From positions 1 to 36,588 of the IMG/VR virus record IMGVR_UViG_3300007351_000593: a DNA stretch of 36,588 bases. One strand, given 5' to 3'. Within the stretch, counting starts at the first letter, position 1, and the number at the start of each line of letters is the position of its first letter. A program made the translations under genes and the position numbers. A model generated the notes under the pieces. That model saw only the letters and a program-made list of their open reading frames with translations. It was not told the origin of the DNA and did not search any database. This document shows positions 32,216-36,588 of this stretch, piece after piece. Source of the stretch: a virus.

Positions 32216-32802
32216 AACCGGAAGATTATTTTGCGCAGGCACAGGCGCTTTTACCGCCAGGCGCCGCATGGCCGCGCCGACAGGATGGCGTTATGGCTGG
32301 ATTGCTTCGTGCGATGGCAGATTTTTTCTTTCGGGCGCACCACGATGCCGAAACCGTTTTAAAAGAAATCGACCCGCGCACCACGACCTTTCTGATCGAT
32401 GAGTTTGAGAGGATGCTCGCATTGCCGGAACAATGCGTCACCATTCTGGAGGTTGAGCAAACGCTTGAACAGCGTCGCGGCGCTGCTTGGTCAAAGCTGA
32501 CCGCGCAAGGTGGTGCATCGATACCATTTTTTGTTGAGGTTGCCCGTCGTTCGGGATATCCCGACACGACGATCGAGACGTATCGACCGCTGACGTGCGA
32601 CGGCGACTGCGATGGGGCGCTATGGAGTGAGGTAGACCGGTGGACTTGGCAACTCAATATAGCAGCAGCAGCAGCAGTTAGACAGGCTGATTGCAATAGT
32701 GCCTGTGATGAGCCGTTGGCGACTTGGGGCGATGAAGGATTTGAGTGTTACATCAATCAAAACAAGCCCGCCGAAACAACTGCAATTTTTGCCTATCAAT
32801 AG
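32206..32802 (+). CDS. Mu gp48-like protein (DUF2313/YmfQ)
   Basis: 198 residues from a GTG with AGGAG 7 bases upstream; ATG 32212 is an alternative. The start K-P-E-D-Y-F-A-Q-A-Q-A-L-L-P-P-G-A-A-W-P and L-D-E-F/E-R-M-L-A-L-P-E-type segment fit DUF2313, a baseplate protein that often precedes the tail fibre. The C-terminal part has paired Cys and Trp. Confidence 0.92.
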   Translation: MAMKPEDYFAQAQALLPPGAAWPRRQDGVMAGLLRAMADFFFRAHHDAETVLKEIDPRTTTFLIDEFERMLALPEQCVTILEVEQTLEQRRGAAWSKLTAQGGASIPFFVEVARRSGYPDTTIETYRPLTCDGDCDGALWSEVDRWTWQLNIAAAAAVRQADCNSACDEPLATWGDEGFECYINQNKPAETTAIFAYQ

Positions 32803-32811
32803 GGGAAGAAA

Positions 32812-33615
32812 ATGAAACGAATTGCCACATCAAATGCTGTAGCGGATTTATTCGGCGAAGGGAAGGATGGATTCCGCGACGGAAATAAAGCAGCAGGTAT
32901 TCAAGCAACGCAATTGTCCGCTTTGTGGTGTAATCATTTGCAGGAAGCAATCATTAGAACGATCGAGGCGGCTGGGTTGCCGTTATCGGATACTGACTTC
33001 GATCAGTTTCCTAATGCCTTGATGGCGCTCATTACGGCAAATTCTGCCAACTCGTATTCCATCAATAACTTACCAACGACTGACATCGGTCCCGTCCTCG
33101 TTATTGAGTGCGCTGAGGTCTGGCTCTGGTCGACGTCCGCGTATTTCACCGGCTACCGCTCGCCGCTGTGCGGGCGACCGCTCGATGGCCACACGGTCAC
33201 GCCACTGGTCAGTGAGATCGACGCTGTCGGCGGCACACTGAGCAAGGCGGCCTATCCGCAACTGTGGGGTTATGCACAGGAAAACGCGCTTGTGGTAGCA
33301 GTTGGAGACTGGATCGCCGGGACGCATCATTTCGTCGATCTTGGAGGAGATGATTTCAGAGTCCCGGATCTGCGGAATCAGTTTCGGCGCTATACCGGGA
33401 CTGACCTCGACACTGCGAATGCCACTCTGTTGGGTGGATATAAGGCAGACACGATTAAAGCGCACACACACGCTACTGGGATTATTCAACGAAGTGGTGG
33501 GGCGACTGAGGACGTGCGCCGAATTGGTGATGATGCGGCGACCCAAACGGGTAGCTTCGGTACGGCAGAGACCGCGCCGAAACATACCTACTTTCTGCCG
33601 CGCATCCATGTTTAA
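32812..33615 (+). CDS. Tail fibre (collar-type), currently fused to shufflon cassette 1
   Basis: 267 residues. Residues 1-200 are constant: an N-terminal baseplate-attachment helix region and a tail-collar type domain (C-G-R-P-L-D-G-H; F-R-V-P-D-L-R-N-Q-F-R-R-Y-T-G-T-D). Residue 201 onwards (T-A-N-A...) is read through the recombination core at 33411-33422, so the last 67 residues are cassette 1: L-G-G-Y-K, K-A-H-T-H and the end F-L-P-R-I-H-V. The His-x-His motif is typical of collar-fibre tips. It binds the host receptor; the C-terminal tip is exchangeable by inversion (see shufflon). AGGGG before the ATG. Confidence 0.93.
   Translation: MKRIATSNAVADLFGEGKDGFRDGNKAAGIQATQLSALWCNHLQEAIIRTIEAAGLPLSDTDFDQFPNALMALITANSANSYSINNLPTTDIGPVLVIECAEVWLWSTSAYFTGYRSPLCGRPLDGHTVTPLVSEIDAVGGTLSKAAYPQLWGYAQENALVVAVGDWIAGTHHFVDLGGDDFRVPDLRNQFRRYTGTDLDTANATLLGGYKADTIKAHTHATGIIQRSGGATEDVRRIGDDAATQTGSFGTAETAPKHTYFLPRIHV
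33411..33422 (+). repeat. Shufflon site 1 (active, in fibre gene)
   Basis: CACTGCGAATGC, read in frame as (D)TANA at residue 201. Right flank CACTCTGTTGGG. Confidence 0.93.
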
Positions 33616-33626
33616 CATGTCGCCAT

Positions 33627-33638
33627 CACTGCGAATGC
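33627..33638 (+). repeat. Shufflon site 2
   Basis: Core preceded by AT; right flank TCGGGCGCTCGG. Confidence 0.93.
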
Positions 33639-33831
33639 TCGGGCGCTCGGTAGCAAACAAACCGATTCCTTTTCTCAGCATGATCACGGAGTTGGTTGGG
33701 TATCTTCTGCCGCTGGAGCCTCTCCAGGCAGTACCGTGTCCGGAGCAAGTGAAGAACGCAAATCTACGCCTCGCGGCGGAACAGAAACACGCCCTGTCAA
33801 CACAGCTTTCGCGCCGCGCATTCATGTCTAA
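33628..33831 (+). other. Silent fibre C-terminal cassette 2
   Basis: 67 codons plus stop, in the same phase relative to the core as cassette 1: T-A-N-A-R-A-L-G-S, then S-F-S-Q-H-D-H-G and the end E-T-R-P-V-N-T-A-F-A-P-R-I-H-V. No start codon or ribosome-binding site in front. The tip motif E-T-R-P-V-N is common in collar fibres. Confidence 0.9.
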
Positions 33832-33839
33832 GACCATAT

Positions 33840-33851
33840 CACTGCGAATGC
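33840..33851 (+). repeat. Shufflon site 3
   Basis: Core preceded by AT; right flank TCGGACGCTCGG. Confidence 0.93.
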
Positions 33852-34077
33852 TCGGACGCTCGGCAGTGTGCAGACTGCAAAAGCTGGGAGCATCAACGTT
33901 ACTGCTGCGTCTACTAGCGTTAACGCACCGGGGGCGAACTATTTGCTCAACGATCTGGTCATTAATGGCACTTCCTTTGATGCCGCAAATACCACACCGA
34001 TTTCCGCGACGATACAAGTTACTCCAGGCGACAGCCGACCAATCAATGCGGCCTTTCACCCACGTATCCATGTCTAA
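33841..34077 (+). other. Silent fibre C-terminal cassette 3
   Basis: 78 codons plus stop: T-A-N-A-R-T-L-G-S, beta-rich G-S-I-N-V-T-A-A-S-T-S-V-N and the end S-R-P-I-N-A-A-F-H-P-R-I-H-V. No start of its own at the site. No His-x-His pair, unlike cassettes 1, 2, 5 and 6. Confidence 0.9.
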
Positions 34078-34088
34078 GCCGACTGCAT

Positions 34089-34100
34089 CACTGCGAATGC
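34089..34100 (+). repeat. Shufflon site 4
   Basis: Core preceded by AT; right flank TCGGACGCTTGG. Confidence 0.93.
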
Positions 34101-34359
34101 TCGGACGCTTGGCTCTACGCAAGGTGATGCCATTCGGAACATCACTGGCACACTTACGTTGTTTAAAGATAGCGAGGGAATTCTCGGCAAGACCGGCGCG
34201 TTCACCAACTCGATCGCGGCAGGCGCCACGACGGCAGGCCACACAACCGGAAGCATTTCTGGGACGATTACACATGATTTCGATGCAAGCCTTATCGTCC
34301 CGACAGGTGCAGAAAATAGGCCTATTAACAGCGCATATCACCCACGAATTCATGTCTAA
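34090..34359 (+). other. Silent fibre C-terminal cassette 4 (longest)
   Basis: 89 codons plus stop: T-A-N-A-R-T-L-G-S, a G-A-T-T-A-G-H-T-T-G-S-I-S-G-T-I beta region and the end E-N-R-P-I-N-S-A-Y-H-P-R-I-H-V. Ends tail-to-tail with cassette 5 with one base between the stops. Confidence 0.9.
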
Positions 34360-34360
34360 A

Positions 34361-34561
34361 TTAAACATGAATCCGAGGTGCAAAAGCTGTGTTGACAGGC
34401 CGCGTTTCCGAGATGCCGGTTGCTCCAGACGGTTGATCGATAGATCCTGTGAAGCCAGCGCCTTGCACACCAAACAACCCGCCAAGGCCGACACGTGTGA
34501 TGTGCGTATGGCTTTCAAACCCGTCGAGCTGGTATGTGCCGAGATCTCTGGCATTCGCAGT
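34361..34561 (-). other. Silent fibre C-terminal cassette 5 (inverted)
   Basis: 66 codons plus stop on the minus strand: T-A-N-A-R-D-L-G-T-Y, F-E-S-H-T-H and the end E-T-R-P-V-N-T-A-F-A-P-R-I-H-V, the same end as cassette 2. Inversion between sites 1 and 5 would fuse it in frame to the fibre. Confidence 0.9.
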
Positions 34562-34562
34562 G
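34551..34562 (-). repeat. Shufflon site 5 (inverted)
   Basis: GCATTCGCAGTG on the plus strand; on the minus strand preceded by AT with right flank CAGAGATCTCGG. Confidence 0.93.
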
Positions 34563-34573
34563 ATATGGCCGCG

Positions 34574-34777
34574 TTAAACATGGATGCGCGGCAGAAAGTA
34601 GGTATGTTTTGGCGCAGTCTCTGCCGTACCAAAAACTCCGGTGGCGGTGGCGCTACCGGATGGGACGGCATTTCCACCGCCCGCGCACCCGCCGAAAGCG
34701 GAGCCGAAAAATCCGGGGTGGCTGTGGCTCTTGATAGTGTCCGTCTTATATCCGCCCAGCGTAGTGGCATTCGCAGT
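34574..34777 (-). other. Silent fibre C-terminal cassette 6 (inverted)
   Basis: 67 codons plus stop on the minus strand: T-A-N-A-T-T-L-G-G-Y-K, I-K-S-H-S-H-P-G, a Gly-rich middle and the end H-T-Y-F-L-P-R-I-H-V. Start and end match cassette 1 closely while the middle differs. Inversion between sites 1 and 6 would fuse it in frame. Confidence 0.9.
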
Positions 34778-34778
34778 G
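34767..34778 (-). repeat. Shufflon site 6 (inverted, distal)
   Basis: GCATTCGCAGTG on the plus strand; right flank on the minus strand CACTACGCTGGG. It forms the outer boundary of the shufflon. Confidence 0.93.
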
Positions 34779-34812
34779 CGATGATCAACTAAGCAAATTT
34801 AAAGGAGAAAAA

Positions 34813-35190
34813 ATGAGCACTAAAACCGTTTACCAAACCGATCCGGAAGGTGTTTTCCTCTATGAGACAAAAGCGCACGCGCTGCCGCTGTCACCTGGTC
34901 GATTTAATATTCCATTCGGTGCCTACGAGGATGCGCCGCCGATCGCGCCGGACGGCTCCGCCGCCGTGCGCGTGGGCATCAGCTGGGAAGTTTTTGAGGA
35001 TCACCGCTCCGACGTACTTTACGTCGTGGAAACTGGCGCACAATATTCTCGGGGCGCGGATGTTGATGTTGAGGGTGTTGCGGTCAGTTATTCCGGCCTT
35101 GGCCCCATCCCGGCGTGGCTCACACTAACGCCGCCCCCCGCGCCGGAGCCTGAAACTGTTACGGAAACGCCTGAAACACCGGCGGGTTAG
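34813..35190 (+). CDS. Small tail protein after the fibre (fibre assembly-type)
   Basis: 125 residues, strong AAAGGAG upstream, outside the invertible region. The N-terminal Y-Q-T-D-P-E-G-V-F-L-Y-E-T-K-A-H-A-L-P-L-S-P-G-R-F-N-I-P-F-G-A-Y is typical of the small proteins that accompany collar-type fibres in Mu-like phages; the C-terminus is Pro/Glu/Thr-rich. It may be a chaperone that must work with every fibre tip made by the shufflon, or a structural attachment piece; the exact role is not settled. Confidence 0.75.
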   Translation: MSTKTVYQTDPEGVFLYETKAHALPLSPGRFNIPFGAYEDAPPIAPDGSAAVRVGISWEVFEDHRSDVLYVVETGAQYSRGADVDVEGVAVSYSGLGPIPAWLTLTPPPAPEPETVTETPETPAG

Positions 35191-35197
35191 GCGTGAT

Positions 35198-35275
35198 ATG
35201 AGTATCGTCGAGATAATAGGGTGGGTCACAATAATTGTGCTGGTAATGCGCGGCCTTTGGACGTTTTTAGAGTGA
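35198..35275 (+). CDS. Possible 25-residue membrane peptide
   Basis: MSIVEIIGWVTIIVLVMRG... is almost entirely one transmembrane helix. It begins 7 bases after the tail protein stop without a clear ribosome-binding site, and its last 9 bases overlap the end of the recombinase gene. Could be a chance frame. Confidence 0.3.
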   Translation: MSIVEIIGWVTIIVLVMRGLWTFLE

Positions 35276-36277
35276 TGTTGAATTTTGGGATCGGACAGTA
35301 TCCCGTAGCGCAGCCAGCTGCCGTTTCCCGAGGGAGCTGCGCCGTAGCTTCTTGGCCAGCACGCTCCCTCGTGGGTGGTAGTAGCGCAGCAGCATCCGCG
35401 TATCGCTATGGCCGGTGATCTTGGCCAGCTCGTGCATGTCGTAGATCTCTGCCAGCACTGACGTTGCCTCATGACGCAAATCATGAAAGCGCAGATCGTG
35501 AAAATAATCCTTTCTCGGCCTACGCCCTTTTTGGCGGCATAGTGCCTCGTATTCGCGCCGAGCGCGTTGCTTGGCTCTGATGAACGCTCGTGTGACCGCG
35601 CTTGGGGAAAGTGTGAATATGCGCCCTCGATGGGGTCTGCTTTCAAGCCATTTTCGTAGTGCCTCTACGGCGAATGGTGATAACGGCACTTCCCTTGATT
35701 TCCCGTTCTTGGTGTCCGGCAGATATGCCGTGCCGAGCCTGAGGTTGATCCATTCTCTCCGTAATCCGGCAATTTCAGCACGACGCATGGCCGTCTCTCT
35801 GGCAAGGATCAGGATCGTCGGCAGCTCCGGTGATAGGGTGGCTTTTATGATCCACGTCAGCTCATCTTCCTGCACACCCATGCCGCGCAGCTTCACCCGC
35901 TCCTGTAGGCGCCGGTCTCTCGCGTCACGCACGGCGGGGCGACGCACAAGCTGCACCGGGTTGACTACGTCGTGGTGCCCCCAGTCCTTACGCAAGACGG
36001 TGTACAGATGGCTCAGCAGCGCCATTCGCCGCACAACCGTTGCTGGGGCATATTTACCCAGCCAATCGTCCCGTATGTCCGCTATATCAGCAGGTCTGAC
36101 TCGGTCGATTTGTCGGTTTCCAAGTCTGGTTGACTGCCATATTCTGGCGATTGAACGCTCAGCTGCTGCGCCTTTTTTGGATGGTGATATTTCTGTAATA
36201 TACCTGTCCAGTGCTTGGGCGATTGTTGGAATGGATTGGCGGCGATGATGAAGGTTGAAGCGTCTGATATTTGACAT
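35267..36277 (-). CDS. rci-like: Shufflon-type tyrosine recombinase (Rci-like)
   Basis: 336 residues from the ATG at 36277; a TTG at 36307 would add ten and is used for the numbering here. The catalytic residues are intact: Arg175 (ETAMR), Lys200 (PDTKNGKSREVPLS), His275-x-x-Arg278 (HDLRHEA), His300 (TGHSD) and Tyr309 (RYYHPR). Several blocks closely match R64 Rci as I know it: the L-L-S-x-L-Y/F stretch with W-G and N-P-V-x-L-V-R-x-P-x-V and R-D-R-R-L, A-x-E-T-A-M-R-x-x-E-I, L-P-x-T-K-N-G-x-S-R-x-V-P-L-S. It lies one gene from the fibre shufflon, as rci does in R64, and would invert the cassettes. It is not needed for integration, because the phage has a DDE transposase. A hairpin with arms GGCGAAA/TTTCGCC abuts the ATG. 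Confidence 0.93.
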   Translation of the reverse strand: MSNIRRFNLHHRRQSIPTIAQALDRYITEISPSKKGAAAERSIARIWQSTRLGNRQIDRVRPADIADIRDDWLGKYAPATVVRRMALLSHLYTVLRKDWGHHDVVNPVQLVRRPAVRDARDRRLQERVKLRGMGVQEDELTWIIKATLSPELPTILILARETAMRRAEIAGLRREWINLRLGTAYLPDTKNGKSREVPLSPFAVEALRKWLESRPHRGRIFTLSPSAVTRAFIRAKQRARREYEALCRQKGRRPRKDYFHDLRFHDLRHEATSVLAEIYDMHELAKITGHSDTRMLLRYYHPRGSVLAKKLRRSSLGKRQLAALRDTVRSQNSTSL

Positions 36278-36299
36278 GGCGAAATCTGTTATTTTCGCC
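36278..36299 (-). promoter_or_regulatory. Hairpin directly before the recombinase ATG
   Basis: Arms GGCGAAA and TTTCGCC with an 8-base loop, ending at the base before the ATG at 36277; no clear ribosome-binding site is present. May limit translation of the recombinase or mark an operator. Confidence 0.4.
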
Positions 36300-36588
36300 A
36301 GTCGCAATTATGTTGCTGCGTGTAAAATGGTTTATGGCTTTTATTTATCGCGCAAAAAAGGCACCATTTATCGCGCCGCGCTTCACCCAGCACGTAAATG
36401 ATCGGCAGACGAACCGTCGCCCCCCCAATCCGGGCAGTCTCATCATCCAGCAAATTGATGTGCGCGTCAGGCAAATCACTCTGCCAGGCACGCAACAACG
36501 CATACAAAGCCAGCCCCGTCATCAGGACAAATACCAAGCCCTTGTAGATTTCCAGCTCGTTGCGCAACGCGGAATAGCCGGCAAACAT
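36289..36588 (-). CDS. Partial or interrupted membrane protein at the window edge (host?)
   Basis: 99 residues with the ATG at the last bases of the window; the true start may lie outside. One transmembrane helix (Y-K-G-L-V-F-V-L-M-T-G-L-A-L-Y-A-L-L, roughly residues 15-33) follows a short N-terminus, then a polar segment I-N-L-L-D-D-E-T-A-R-I-G-G-A-T-V-R-L-P. The last ~25 codons run through the TTTATCGCGC repeats and end inside the leader of the recombinase, and look unlike the rest. It may therefore be a host gene cut by prophage insertion. The family is not recognised. Confidence 0.45.
   Translation of the reverse strand: MFAGYSALRNELEIYKGLVFVLMTGLALYALLRAWQSDLPDAHINLLDDETARIGGATVRLPIIYVLGEARRDKWCLFCAINKSHKPFYTQQHNCDWRK
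36331..36376. repeat. Candidate transposase-binding repeats near the right phage end
   Basis: TTTATGGC (36331-36338), TTTATCGCGC (36344-36353) and TTTATCGCGC (36367-36376); the last two are 23 bp apart. Short spaced repeats of this kind occur at the ends of transposable phages. A CA follows the middle copy (36353-36354 in TTTATCGCGCA), which fits a 5'-TG...CA-3' terminus, but the exact end cannot be fixed without the left end. Confidence 0.4.

Larger units (their letters stand above)
33411..34778. other. Tail-fibre shufflon (multiple-inversion cassette array)
   Basis: Six copies of the 12-bp core CACTGCGAATGC, four plus and two minus oriented, each followed by an open C-terminal fibre cassette of 66-89 codons ending PRIHV-stop. 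Only cassette 1 is joined to the fibre gene. Cassettes 2-4 follow in the same orientation without a start; cassettes 5 and 6 are inverted, so inversions between core sites 1-4 and sites 5-6 would swap the fibre tip. The cassettes are packed end to end (0-17 bp gaps), as in R64-type shufflons. The Rci-like recombinase is at 35267-36307. Confidence 0.93.

Noticed and set aside
33616-34360. Degenerate or frameshifted fibre pseudogene behind the fibre stop
   Set aside because: Each piece is fully open, starts with the same core in the same phase and ends with PRIHV-stop; decay would not keep this, so they are silent cassettes.
33411-34778. Diversity-generating retroelement
   Set aside because: No reverse transcriptase and no template/variable repeat pair with adenine-directed changes; the variation is by whole cassettes between short core sites.
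33411-34778. CRISPR-like spaced repeats
   Set aside because: The core is only 12 bp, spacing is 207-462 bp, two copies are inverted and the spacers code for fibre tips.
33070-34788. A 572-codon minus-strand frame and a 496-codon plus-strand frame (33302-34792) across the shufflon
   Set aside because: They run through several cassettes in the wrong phase, carry no domain and have no ribosome-binding site. They are explained by codon bias of the similar cassettes on both strands.
35267-36307. Phage integrase for site-specific lysogeny
   Set aside because: The phage already has a DDE transposase and ATPase pair; the protein looks like Rci and is linked to the invertible array; no att site or tRNA was noticed.

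Overview
The window holds most of a transposable (Mu-type) prophage of the BcepMu/Mu group. The evidence is a DDE transposase plus MuB-like ATPase pair, Gam, GemA, Mor, a BcepMu gp16-family regulator, Mu-type packaging and head proteins, and a contractile-tail cluster. The GC-rich sequence and the BcepMu-like regulators suggest a betaproteobacterial host; this is inference, since only a possible host gene fragment is visible at the right edge.

Layout. Two divergent arms start from a control region at about 14.9-15.7 kb. The leftward arm (15.6 kb down to 1) runs: gp16-family regulator, HTH regulators, a DUF3102-like protein, transposase A, ATPase B, Gam, small early genes, GemA, Mor, a terminator, then late genes: a Cys-rich small protein, SAR endolysin, nested Rz/Rz1, DUF2730-like, small and large terminase, portal and MuF. 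MuF ends exactly at base 1, so the left prophage end is not visible. The rightward arm (15.0-36.3 kb) runs: XRE repressor, a membrane protein, a lipoprotein and a secreted nuclease (with a duplicated junction of about 100 bp), a two-gene unknown module, two terminator-like hairpins, protease with internal scaffold, decoration protein, capsid gpT, gp36, gpG, gp37, DUF2635, sheath, tube, frameshifted chaperone, tape measure, gpN, gpP, gp45, gp46, gp47, gp48 and tail fibre. In Mu these modules lie in one direction; here packaging (portal, MuF) is on the opposite strand from protease and capsid, about 18 kb away.

The most striking element is at 33.4-34.8 kb. The tail-fibre gene ends inside a shufflon. 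Six copies of a 12-bp core (CACTGCGAATGC; four in plus and two in minus orientation) each head an alternative open C-terminal cassette that keeps the fibre reading frame and ends in PRIHV-stop. One cassette is fused to the fibre; five are silent and promoterless. Just downstream, after one small tail gene, lies a tyrosine recombinase that closely resembles the R64 shufflon recombinase Rci. The phage therefore appears to diversify its receptor-binding tip by Rci-type multiple DNA inversion, where Mu uses the serine invertase Gin and a two-state G segment.

How the genes work together: the XRE repressor and an operator placed inside the spacer of the leftward early promoter would set lysogeny. 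The leftward early transcript makes the transposition proteins, Gam, GemA and Mor. Mor would then switch on late lysis/packaging and probably head/tail expression. Morons next to the repressor could alter or protect the lysogen.
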